Source: Mycolicibacterium sp. P9-64 (GTDB lineage: Bacteria > Actinomycetota > Actinomycetes > Mycobacteriales > Mycobacteriaceae). Taken from it: a stretch of DNA of 64,000 bases. This document shows, one piece after another, positions 16,600 to 24,345 of this stretch; position 1 is the stretch's first letter, and each line of letters starts with the position of its first letter. The notes under the pieces are model-generated. The model worked only from the letters and a program-made list of their open reading frames with translations, made no database searches and was not told the DNA's origin. Where the stretch lies: the NCBI RefSeq assembly GCF_008329605.1, contig NZ_NPKO01000006.1:310001-374000 (forward strand). Direction: 5' to 3'. Made by a program: the position numbers and the translations under genes.

Positions 16600-17339
16600 A
16601 CGGGGATCTTGTGCGGGACGTCGGTGGTGAGACCGCCGTCCACCACGAACTCGCTGCCGGTGGCGAACGACGACTCGTCGCTGGCGAGAAACACCACGAA
16701 CGCGGCCACCTCCTCGGGCTGACCGGGCCGCGCAAGCGGGCTGGTGACCATGTCGTCGGGGAAGTACTTGGTCATCGGCGTGCGGATGAAGCCGGGATGC
16801 AACGAATTGACCCGGATGTTGAACTTGCCCAAGTCCAGTGCCGCGGATTTCGACAGGCCGCGAACCGCCCATTTGGACGCGACGTACGGATGCACCATCG
16901 GGGCGCCGCGCATGCCCTCGATCGACGACACGTTGATGATCGACCCGCCGCCTGCCGCCTTCATGGCCTCGACCGAGGCCTGCATGCCGAGGAAGGTTCC
17001 CGTCAGGTTGACGTCGATGACCTTCTGCCACTTGGCCATGTCGAACTTGCCGATCTGGCCGAGCGCCACGATGCCCGCGTTGTTCACCAGCACGTTGAGC
17101 TTGCCGAAATCCTCGACGGCGGTCGCCACCGCCGCATCCCACAGCTCCGCCTCGGTGACGTCGAGATGCACGTAGCGGGCGGCTGCCCCGAGTTCTTCGG
17201 CCAACGCCTTGCCCTCGTCATCGAGGATGTCGCCGATGACCACTTTTGCGCCCTCGGCCACCAGCATCCGCGCGTCGGCGGCACCCATCCCCCGCGCCCC
17301 GCCGCTGATCAGTGCAACTTTTTCGTCCACTCGTCCCAT
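16596..17339 (-). CDS. Short-chain dehydrogenase, 3-alpha/20-beta-hydroxysteroid dehydrogenase-like (FabG3-like)
   Basis: A 247-residue classical SDR. It has the cofactor motif SGGARGMGA (12-20), NNAG (86-89), and catalytic S139, Y152 and K156 (YVASK); D60 in HLDVT fits an NAD(H)-binding pattern. The sequence strongly resembles mycobacterial FabG3 (Rv2002), which acts on steroid hydroxyl groups (KVALISGGARGMGA, INVSSIEG, FVVDGG). ATG start at 17339. The upstream region carries a perfect KstR-consensus palindrome 34 bp away, supporting a place in sterol metabolism. Substrate inferred from similarity. Confidence 0.87.
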   Translation of the reverse strand: MGRVDEKVALISGGARGMGAADARMLVAEGAKVVIGDILDDEGKALAEELGAAARYVHLDVTEAELWDAAVATAVEDFGKLNVLVNNAGIVALGQIGKFDMAKWQKVIDVNLTGTFLGMQASVEAMKAAGGGSIINVSSIEGMRGAPMVHPYVASKWAVRGLSKSAALDLGKFNIRVNSLHPGFIRTPMTKYFPDDMVTSPLARPGQPEEVAAFVVFLASDESSFATGSEFVVDGGLTTDVPHKIPV

Positions 17340-17367
17340 GACGAGTCAGGTTACATGACGCGGTTTT

Positions 17368-17391
17368 AAAATTAGAACCTGTTCCAATTTT
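17368..17391. promoter_or_regulatory. KstR-type palindromic operator
   Basis: Near-perfect 24-bp palindrome: aaaattagaac, two central bases, gttccaatttt (10 of 11 positions complementary). Its core tagaacctgttcca (17373-17386) fits the published KstR consensus TnnAACnnGTTnnA at every fixed position. It sits between two divergent genes, 34 bp before the SDR start at 17339 and 54 bp before the dehydrogenase start at 17440, so one repressor could control both. Confidence 0.65.
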
Positions 17392-17439
17392 GGAGTTGAG
17401 CACGCATACTCCGATGACATCCGTCGGAGGAGAAACAGC

Positions 17440-18516
17440 ATGGCGATCCGTGTCGCGCTCATCGGGCCCGGGAACTGCGGCAGCCTCGCGCTGAAGCAAT
17501 TGATCAACGACGACCGCTTCGACCTGACCGGGGTCTGGGTGTCGTCGCAGGCCAAGGTCGGCAAGGATGCGGGTGAGCTCGCGGGCCTGGACGTGTCGAC
17601 CGGTATCAGCGGCACCAACGACCTCGACGCGGTGCTGGCCGCCAAGCCCGACTGCGTCGTCTACACCGCGATGGGCGACACCCGCCTCGCCGAGTCGATG
17701 GCCGACATCCGGCGCATCCTCGCCCTCGGCATCAACGTCGTCGGCTCAGCGCCCGGCGTGCTGCAGTATCCGTGGCAGGTCGTACCCGACAAGTACATCG
17801 GCAGGGTGGAAGACGCTGCGCGCGAAGGTGGTTCGAGCATCTTCATCACCGGCGTCGATCCCGGTTTCGCGACCGACCTGCTCCCGTTCGCCCTTGCCGG
17901 AACATGTCAGAGCATCCAGCAGGTGCGCACCATGGAGATCGCCGACTACGCCTCGTACGACGGAGTGACGGTGATGTTCGACGTGATGGGCTTCGGGAAC
18001 GCCATCGGCGACTTCCCGATCCTGTTCCAGCCGGGCGTCTTGAGCATCGCCTGGGGTACGGCGATCCGGCAGCTCGCGGCGGGCCTGCGCATCGAGGTCG
18101 ACGAGATCAGGGACTCGGTGGAACAGGAACCGGCACCGGAGGACTTCGACGTCGCAGCCGGGCACATCGCCAAGGGAACCGTTGCGGCGCTTCGCTTTCA
18201 GATCGAGGGCATGGTCGCGGGCAAGCCCGTCATCGTCGTCGAGCACGTCACGCGACTGCGCGACGATCTGCGGCCCGACTGGGCCCAACCCGCGCAGCCG
18301 GGCGGGTCGTACCGCATCGAGATCACCGGCGAGCCGTCATACGTCGTCGACGTCTGCCCGACCAGCCGCAACGGCGATCACAACTACGCCGCGATCCTCG
18401 CCGCGGCAGGCCGGATCGTCAACGCGATTCCCGACGTCGTGGCGGCCGCCCCTGGCATCAGGACGACGCTGGACCTGCCTCTCGTGACGGGACGGGGCGT
18501 CGTCTCCGTCGGGTAG
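17440..18516 (+). CDS. NAD(P)-dependent dehydrogenase, dihydrodipicolinate-reductase-like
   Basis: A 358-residue protein with an N-terminal Rossmann fold (IRVALIGPGNCGS, glycines at 9-14) and a C-terminal alpha/beta domain resembling dihydrodipicolinate reductase and 2,4-diaminopentanoate dehydrogenase. The DapB catalytic signature is not evident, and mycobacteria carry their own dapB, so this is better viewed as one of the DapB-like dehydrogenases of unknown substrate that are abundant in mycobacteria. A strong ggaggagaaac leader precedes ATG 17440. It shares the divergent promoter and KstR-like site with the SDR, suggesting a substrate linked to sterol or lipid breakdown. Confidence 0.78.
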   Translation: MAIRVALIGPGNCGSLALKQLINDDRFDLTGVWVSSQAKVGKDAGELAGLDVSTGISGTNDLDAVLAAKPDCVVYTAMGDTRLAESMADIRRILALGINVVGSAPGVLQYPWQVVPDKYIGRVEDAAREGGSSIFITGVDPGFATDLLPFALAGTCQSIQQVRTMEIADYASYDGVTVMFDVMGFGNAIGDFPILFQPGVLSIAWGTAIRQLAAGLRIEVDEIRDSVEQEPAPEDFDVAAGHIAKGTVAALRFQIEGMVAGKPVIVVEHVTRLRDDLRPDWAQPAQPGGSYRIEITGEPSYVVDVCPTSRNGDHNYAAILAAAGRIVNAIPDVVAAAPGIRTTLDLPLVTGRGVVSVG

Positions 18517-18522
18517 TCGACG

Positions 18523-18636
18523 TCAGCGCCGTCGATGCACGCCGTTCCACGGCAGTCGCACGGTGGTGCCGTCGGTGGAGGTTTGAATCGAGGCACGGTC
18601 GGCCAGGCCCACATCAGCGAGATGCCCCTGCGGCGC
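18523..18636 (-). pseudogene. Possible remnant of a histidine-kinase ATPase C-terminus
   Basis: Between the dehydrogenase and the receiver gene a minus-strand frame reads ...GLADRASIQTSTDGTTVRLPWNG... to a stop at 18523. The ending GTTVRLPW resembles the last strand of sensor-kinase ATPase domains (GTTV...). Only about 37 residues remain and no start or catalytic part is present. It may be a decayed kinase fragment next to the receiver gene, or chance. Confidence 0.28.
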
Positions 18637-18638
18637 GC

Positions 18639-19058
18639 TTAGGCGACCGCTCTTCGACGCAACAGTGCAATGGCGGCAGCCGCCATCATGGTGGGGTCGA
18701 TCGGGTGGGGAACCGCGGCCTCCGCACGCGACCATCGCGCCAACCACGCATCGTCAGGGCGGCCGGTCAACACCAGGATCGGCGGGCATCGGTCGACTTC
18801 GTCCTTGAGCTGTTTGGCGAGGCCCATGCCCCCCACCGGCGTGCTCTCACCGTCGAGGATGGCCAGGTTCAGGTTTCCGGCGTCCAACAGTGCAATGACG
18901 GCGGCGGCCGTCGCGACTTCGACGTAATTGATCTCAGGCAGCTGCGGGTGCGGGTGTGGCCCCAGCGCGGACGTCACCTCGCGGCGGGTGGTGGCATTGC
19001 TGCTGAAGACCAGAACGCGCAATCCCTCCGGAACCCCTGACGTCCTCGGTTCAACCAT
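18639..19058 (-). CDS. Receiver-domain protein, Rv3143-like
   Basis: A 139-residue single receiver domain very similar to M. tuberculosis Rv3143 (YVEVAT, LAILDGE, GGMG-AKQLKDE, CPPILVLTGRPDD-WLA-WSRAEAAVPHP). The phospho-acceptor position is D69 in LAILDGE and the switch threonine is in LTGR, but the usual lysine is replaced by a proline-rich PHPIDP, so phosphorylation is uncertain. In M. tuberculosis this gene sits just before nuoA; here it lies on the far, nuoN side, separated by the fbp-prk pair. ATG 19058 was chosen because it gives an Rv3143-sized protein; the upstream extension is not protein-like. Confidence 0.85.
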   Translation of the reverse strand: MVEPRTSGVPEGLRVLVFSSNATTRREVTSALGPHPHPQLPEINYVEVATAAAVIALLDAGNLNLAILDGESTPVGGMGLAKQLKDEVDRCPPILVLTGRPDDAWLARWSRAEAAVPHPIDPTMMAAAAIALLRRRAVA

Positions 19059-19103
19059 GACGGCGATGCTAGGCCGGCATCCGTTGGGAGGGAACGTGTG
19101 CAG

Positions 19104-19144
19104 CGACCATCCACCATCCGGTCCACCCGCCTGGGGGATGGTCG
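19104..19144. promoter_or_regulatory. Inverted repeat upstream of fbp
   Basis: The 173-bp divergent gap between the receiver gene and fbp contains 9-bp perfect arms cgaccatcc (19104-19112) and ggatggtcg (19136-19144) separated by 23 bp. It could be an operator for the fbp-prk pair or a structured leader. A gaggtacgggtc leader precedes the fbp ATG at 19232. No clear T-N11-A LysR motif is seen here. Confidence 0.35.
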
Positions 19145-19231
19145 TCACGCGCTGGACCCCCAACATGGGAGTGGTCATAGGTCGCAGGCGCGGCTACACC
19201 ACGTGCCCATCCCAGAAGCGAGGTACGGGTC

Positions 19232-20305
19232 ATGCTCGCCAATCACACGACGCTGGTCCAGTTCCTGATCGACGAGCGGCGAGAGCATCCAGGCGCGAGC
19301 GGTGACCTCAACGCCCTGATCCTCAGTGTGGCGTTGGCGTGTAAGGCAATCGCGAACCGCGTTGCTCTTGGCGAGCTCGGCGGGGCCCTCGGTTCCGCCG
19401 GGGCCGTGAACGTGCAGGGCGAGATTCAGCAGAAGCTCGATGTGCTGGCCAACGAATACTTCCTGCGGGCGAACGAATGGGGTGGGCAGGTCGCCGGGAT
19501 GGCATCAGAGGAACTCGATGAGCCCTACCTACTTCCCGGTGGCTACCCGCGGGGCAAGTATCTGTTGATCTTCGACCCTCTCGATGGATCCTCGAACATC
19601 GACGTCAACGTGTCCGTGGGCAGCATCTTTTCGATCCTGCGGACTTCCCAACCGGGGACCGACCCGAGTCCGGACGACTTCCTGCAGCCGGGAACCGAGC
19701 AGGTGTGCGCCGGCTACGCCCTCTACGGTCCGTCGACGATGCTCGTGCTGACGGTCGGGACCGGAGTGCATGCCTTCACCCTGGATCCCGGACTTGGCGA
19801 ATTCATGCTGACCCGAGCATCCATTCGAATTCCATCGGTGGCAAAGGAATTTGCGATCAACGCTTCGAATCGACGGTTCTGGGAACCCGCGGTGCAGCGC
19901 TACATCGACGAGTGCCTCGCCGGCCGAACCGGGCCACGGGAGAAGGACTTCAACATGCGCTGGGTTGCCTCACTGGTGGCCGAAACACACCGGATCCTCA
20001 CCCGCGGAGGCGTTTTCCTCTATCCGCGCGACTCGAAGGACCCGGCCAAGCCGGGCCGGCTCCGACTGCTGTACGAGGCCAACCCGATGGCAATGCTCAT
20101 CGAGCAGGCAGGCGGCGCGGCCAGCACCGGCCGAGGCCGGATGCTCGACGTCGTCCCTGAACATCTGCACCAGCGCGTGCCGTTCATCTTCGGCGTGAAG
20201 GAAGAGGTGGAGCGCATCGAGTCCTATCACCTCGAAAAGAACGACTGCCCAGGCGATTCGCCGCTGTATGGCACCCGTGGGCTGTTCCGCTCCACGGTTG
20301 GTTGA
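19232..20305 (+). CDS. fbp: Class I fructose-1,6-bisphosphatase
   Basis: A 357-residue FBPase of the class I type. The metal-binding core is FDPLDGSSNIDVN (114-126), preceded by the glutamates of ASEELDEP (91-98). It hydrolyses fructose 1,6-bisphosphate to fructose 6-phosphate. Mycobacteria already have a class II (GlpX) FBPase for gluconeogenesis, so a class I enzyme next to phosphoribulokinase points to the Calvin cycle, where it regenerates fructose 6-phosphate for transketolase. ATG start at 19232. The following prk gene starts 14 bp after the stop and has its own aaggag site, so the two form a short operon. Confidence 0.94.
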   Translation: MLANHTTLVQFLIDERREHPGASGDLNALILSVALACKAIANRVALGELGGALGSAGAVNVQGEIQQKLDVLANEYFLRANEWGGQVAGMASEELDEPYLLPGGYPRGKYLLIFDPLDGSSNIDVNVSVGSIFSILRTSQPGTDPSPDDFLQPGTEQVCAGYALYGPSTMLVLTVGTGVHAFTLDPGLGEFMLTRASIRIPSVAKEFAINASNRRFWEPAVQRYIDECLAGRTGPREKDFNMRWVASLVAETHRILTRGGVFLYPRDSKDPAKPGRLRLLYEANPMAMLIEQAGGAASTGRGRMLDVVPEHLHQRVPFIFGVKEEVERIESYHLEKNDCPGDSPLYGTRGLFRSTVG

Positions 20306-20319
20306 CGAAGGAGAAGGCA

Positions 20320-21204
20320 ATGTCCCGTCTGCATCCGATCATCTCGGTCACCGGCTCTTCCGGGGCCGGCACCACATCGGTGATGCGTACCTTCGACCAG
20401 ATCTTCCGCCGCGAGGGGATCAACGTCGCGTTCGTCGAGGGTGACAGCTTCCACCGCTACGACCGCGCCGAGATGAAGGCCGCGATAGCGGACGCACACA
20501 CCCGCGGCGACAACACCTTCAGCCATTTCGGGCCAGAGGCGAACCTGTTCACCGAACTCCAGGATCTGTTCCAGTCGTATGGCGAAACGGGGACCGGTAA
20601 GGTCCGCCGCTACCTCCATGACGACAAGGAAGCAGAGCCCTACGGGCAGGAACCAGGCACGTTCACCCCGTGGGAGGCGATTCCCCCCGACACCGACATG
20701 CTGTTCTACGAGGGTCTGCACGGCGCCATCGTCACCGACGACGTCAACGTCGCGCAGCACGCAGATCTGCGCATCGGGGTCGTTCCGGTGATCAACCTGG
20801 AGTGGATTCAGAAGCTGCATCGGGACAAGGTGACCCGCGGGTACACCTCAGAAGCCGTCACCGACACCATCCTTCGCCGCATGCCCGACTACGTGAACTA
20901 CATGTGCAGCCAGTTCTCGCAGACCGACGTCAATTTCCAGCGGGTCCCGGTCGTCGACACCTCGAACCCCTTCATCGCCAGATCCATTCCTACGGCTGAC
21001 GAATCCATGCTCATCATCCGGTTCCGTGACCCGCACGGTATCGACTTCCCGTACTTGCTCTCGATGCTGCACGATGCGTTCATGTCGCGCCCGAATACCA
21101 TCGTGTGCCCCGGCGGCAAGATGGACCTCGCGATGCAACTCGTCTTCACCCCGATGGTCTGGCGCCTACGGGAGCGCCGGTTGACCGAACTCAGCATCCG
21201 TTAG
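20320..21204 (+). CDS. prk: Class I phosphoribulokinase
   Basis: A 294-residue kinase nearly collinear with proteobacterial class I PRK. The P-loop is VTGSSGAGTT (10-19), followed by GDSFHRYDR, FYEGLHG, VINLEWIQKLHRDK, the TRGYT-EAVTD segment and FRDPHGIDFPYL. It phosphorylates ribulose 5-phosphate to ribulose 1,5-bisphosphate, the RuBisCO substrate. ATG 20320 was chosen over an upstream TTG because aaggag lies at the right spacing and the protein then matches the family length. It converges with nuoN, leaving 16 bp between the stops. A second, class II PRK begins at 63545. Confidence 0.95.
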   Translation: MSRLHPIISVTGSSGAGTTSVMRTFDQIFRREGINVAFVEGDSFHRYDRAEMKAAIADAHTRGDNTFSHFGPEANLFTELQDLFQSYGETGTGKVRRYLHDDKEAEPYGQEPGTFTPWEAIPPDTDMLFYEGLHGAIVTDDVNVAQHADLRIGVVPVINLEWIQKLHRDKVTRGYTSEAVTDTILRRMPDYVNYMCSQFSQTDVNFQRVPVVDTSNPFIARSIPTADESMLIIRFRDPHGIDFPYLLSMLHDAFMSRPNTIVCPGGKMDLAMQLVFTPMVWRLRERRLTELSIR

Positions 21205-21220
21205 GCCGGCCTCCCGCGCC

Positions 21221-22756
21221 TCAGTGCAGGAACGCGCCGGCGTTGCCCGCCAGATCCAGCAGAGGCTGCGGCAGGATTCCGAGAAGCAGTGTCGCCGCAA
21301 CCCCCACCAGAATGGCTGTGCCGGACAACGAGCTGGGCGCCGCCACCTGCGGCCCGTCTCGGTGCGGTGCGGAGAAGAACATCAATACGATCACGCGCAC
21401 GTAGACGAACGAGGCGACGGCGCTGGCGATGACACCGACGATGACGAGCGGAATCGCGCCGCCCTCACCGGCCGCCTTGAACACCGCGAACTTCGCGACG
21501 AAGCCACTGGTGAGCGGGATTCCCGCGAAGGCAAGCAAGAACACCGAGAAGAGCACGCCGAGCAGAGGTGCCCGCCGTCCGAGCCCGGCCCACCGGGCCA
21601 ACTCGCTTTCCTCCTCACCATCGGGCGCACGAACCAGCGTGAGGATGGCGAATGCCCCAAGCGCGCTGAAACCGTAGGCGACCAGATAGAACAGCGTCGA
21701 GGACAGCCCGGCACTGTTCGCTGCGACTACGCCCATCAGGATGAAGCCGACCTGCGCGACCGCTGAATAGGCGAGCATTCGCTTGACGTCGGATTGGGTG
21801 ACGACCATGACCGAACCCGCCACCATGGTGAGGATGGCGATCGCCCACAGAACGGGGCGCCAGTCGTCACGGAGTCCGGGCAGCGCGACGTAGAAGATGC
21901 GCAGCATGGCGCCGAACGCGGCAATCTTGGTGGCGGCGGACATGAATGCAGTGATCGGCGTTGGTGCGCCCTGGTAAACGTCGGGTATCCACGAATGGAA
22001 CGGCACCGCACCGACTTTGAACAATAGGCCAACCGAAAGCAAGCCAACGCCGACCAGTGCCAACACGATGTTGCCGGAACCGGCGGCTACCGCATCGCCG
22101 ATCCCGGCGAGGGTGAGGGTGCCCGAATAGCCGTAGAGCAGTGCGACGCCGTAGAGGAAGATCGCAGACGAGAACGCGCCAAGCAGAAAGTACTTCAGCG
22201 CAGCTTCCTGGGACAGCACTCGACGACGGCGGGCCATCCCACAGAGCAGGTACAACGGCAGTGAGAACACCTCGAGCGCGATGAACATCGTCACCAGATC
22301 ATTGGCGGCGGGGAACAGCAGCATCCCGCCCACGGCGAACATCGTGAGTGGAAACACCTCGGTCTGGGTGATCCCGACCTTGGTGGCTTCCAGCTGGGCG
22401 ACGCTGCCGGGAACCGCCGACGCCTGCGGGGTGAAACCGTCCAGCCCTCCGCCGGCACGGCGCTCGGCGATGAGCAGGATCGCGAGCAGGCCGATGAGCA
22501 GGATGGTGCCCTGCAGGAACAGGGTCGGGCCGTCAATGGCGACCGACCCCCCCATCGCCGCATGCCGGGTGCCGGCCAGTGCGACGACCGCCACCAACGC
22601 CAGGACTAGTGCGCCGATGCCGAGCACGAGTTGGATCCAGTAGCGGCTTCGCCTGGGCGCCAACGCCTCGACGACGACGCCTGCGACGGCTGCGGCGAAC
22701 ACGATCAGCATCGGGGACAGCTCGCCGTATTCGACGCTCGGTGTTGGCAAGCTCAT
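21221..22756 (-). CDS. nuoN: NADH-quinone oxidoreductase subunit N
   Basis: A 511-residue antiporter-like membrane subunit of complex I with about 14 spans. Family marks are ALKYFLLGAFSSAIFLYG, KVGAVPFHSWIPDVYQGAPTP with the channel lysine and histidine, and SDVKRMLAYSAVAQVGFILMG. It belongs to the proton-pumping arm. Its ATG at 22756 overlaps the nuoM stop (ATGA), and it is the last gene of the nuo operon, ending 16 bp from the convergent prk. Confidence 0.96.
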   Translation of the reverse strand: MSLPTPSVEYGELSPMLIVFAAAVAGVVVEALAPRRSRYWIQLVLGIGALVLALVAVVALAGTRHAAMGGSVAIDGPTLFLQGTILLIGLLAILLIAERRAGGGLDGFTPQASAVPGSVAQLEATKVGITQTEVFPLTMFAVGGMLLFPAANDLVTMFIALEVFSLPLYLLCGMARRRRVLSQEAALKYFLLGAFSSAIFLYGVALLYGYSGTLTLAGIGDAVAAGSGNIVLALVGVGLLSVGLLFKVGAVPFHSWIPDVYQGAPTPITAFMSAATKIAAFGAMLRIFYVALPGLRDDWRPVLWAIAILTMVAGSVMVVTQSDVKRMLAYSAVAQVGFILMGVVAANSAGLSSTLFYLVAYGFSALGAFAILTLVRAPDGEEESELARWAGLGRRAPLLGVLFSVFLLAFAGIPLTSGFVAKFAVFKAAGEGGAIPLVIVGVIASAVASFVYVRVIVLMFFSAPHRDGPQVAAPSSLSGTAILVGVAATLLLGILPQPLLDLAGNAGAFLH

Positions 22757-24345
22757 GGGTGCGCCCCTTCGGCAGTCTGTGGCGCGCTCGGCGCGGGGTC
22801 GTGCGCGCCGATGGTGGTCAGGGTGTCGGTGACCGCCGGGTTGATCACGTCGAGGGCGAGCTTCGGGTAGACGCCGAGGACGATCAGCAGCGCGATCAGT
22901 GGCGCGACGACGGCGATGTCCCTGGGCAGCAGGTCGTGCACCTTTTCGCTGCCGTCGGTCAGCGGACCGGTCATGATCCGCTGATAGAGCCACAGGACGT
23001 AGACCGACGAGAGCACCAGCGCGGTGGCCGCGAGAACTGCGAAGACCGGATAGCGGGTGAATGTTCCCATGAGTACCAGGAATTCGCTGATGAACGGTGC
23101 TAGGCCGGGTAGCGCCAGAGTCGCCATCCCCGCTACCAGAAAGGTGCCTGCCAACACCGGTGCGACCTTCTGCACCCCACCGAAATCGGCGATGACGCGA
23201 CTGCCCCGCCGCGACACCAGGAATCCGGCGATCAGGAACAGCGCCGCCGTGGAGATGCCGTGGTTGACCATGTACAGGGTCGAACCGGACTGCCCCTGGC
23301 TGGTCATCACGAAGATGCCGACGACGATGAAGCCGAAATGCGATATCGAGGTGTACGCGATCAGCCGCATCACATCGATCTGCCCGATCGCGACGATCGC
23401 GCCGTAGATGATCGCGATGGTCGCCAGCGTGATGATGAACGGCCGGAAATACGTTGCGGCGTCTGGAAACAGCTGCAGGCAGTAACGAATCATTCCGAAC
23501 GTGCCGACCTTGTCGACGACCGCCATCATCAGCACCGCGGTCGCCGGCGTGGCCTCCACCGCCGCGCCCGGCAGCCAGGTGTGGAACGGCCACAGCGGTG
23601 CCTTCACGGCGAAGGCGAACATGAAGCCGAGGAACATCGCGTTCAGCACTGCGGGGTTGACCGCCAACTGATGGCTAGCGACTGCCGCGACGATGGCGCG
23701 GAAGTCAAATGTCCCGGACGCGCCCCCGGCGATGCCGACCTGCGCGGTGACGACATACAGGGCGATCACCGCGGCGAGCATGATCAGGCCACCGAATAGG
23801 TTGTACAGCAGGAACTTCAACGCGGCCCGGGATCGGCTCGCGGTGGCTTCCGCTGACTGGTCGGCCCTGCCGAAGCCACCGATGAGAAAGTACAGCGGGA
23901 TCAGCATCGCCTCGAAGAACACGAAGAACAGCAGTACGTCCAGTGCGACCAGCGAGATCAGCACCATGGCCTCGACGGCCAGGGTCAAGGCGACGTACGT
24001 GTGCGTCGATCGGCCGGAATCACCGGCGTCGTTCCAGCCGGCGATCAGCAGCAGCGGTACCAGCACGGCGGTGAGCATGACGAGCGCCAGCGCGATGCCG
24101 TCGATTCCGAGAATGTAACCGGTGCCGAATGATGGTATCCAGGTGTGGCTTTCCACGAACTGGTACCGATCACCGGCGGGGCTGAACCCGACGGCCACCA
24201 CGATCGAGATGGCGAGCACCACTAGCGAGACGGCCACTGCGGCATACTTCGCGAGGTGCCGCGCGGTGGCGGGCAGCAGCACGATCACGAGGGCACCCAC
24301 CATCGGCACCGCCCACAGCACGGTCAGCCACGGAAGGTTGTTCAC
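22753..24345 (-). CDS. nuoM: NADH-quinone oxidoreductase subunit M
   Basis: A 530-residue antiporter-like subunit. It shows FFEAMLIPLYFLIGGFG with the conserved transmembrane glutamate, FAVKAPLWPFHTWLPGA and MRLIAYTSISHFGFI, and ends with the mycobacterial-type tail HDPAPSAPQTAEGAHP. The start is GTG 24345 (MNNLPWL, as in the M. tuberculosis protein); the GTG three bases upstream is possible. The start overlaps the nuoL stop and the stop overlaps the nuoN start, indicating coupled translation. Confidence 0.96.
   Translation of the reverse strand: MNNLPWLTVLWAVPMVGALVIVLLPATARHLAKYAAVAVSLVVLAISIVVAVGFSPAGDRYQFVESHTWIPSFGTGYILGIDGIALALVMLTAVLVPLLLIAGWNDAGDSGRSTHTYVALTLAVEAMVLISLVALDVLLFFVFFEAMLIPLYFLIGGFGRADQSAEATASRSRAALKFLLYNLFGGLIMLAAVIALYVVTAQVGIAGGASGTFDFRAIVAAVASHQLAVNPAVLNAMFLGFMFAFAVKAPLWPFHTWLPGAAVEATPATAVLMMAVVDKVGTFGMIRYCLQLFPDAATYFRPFIITLATIAIIYGAIVAIGQIDVMRLIAYTSISHFGFIVVGIFVMTSQGQSGSTLYMVNHGISTAALFLIAGFLVSRRGSRVIADFGGVQKVAPVLAGTFLVAGMATLALPGLAPFISEFLVLMGTFTRYPVFAVLAATALVLSSVYVLWLYQRIMTGPLTDGSEKVHDLLPRDIAVVAPLIALLIVLGVYPKLALDVINPAVTDTLTTIGAHDPAPSAPQTAEGAHP

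Noticed and set aside
15723..17369. A 548-residue plus-strand frame spanning the hydrolase and SDR genes
   Set aside because: It is out of frame with the hydrolase and antisense to the SDR, both of which have intact catalytic motifs.
21205..21220. Terminator between prk and nuoN
   Set aside because: Only 16 bp separate the two stop codons, too little for an intrinsic hairpin, and none is seen.
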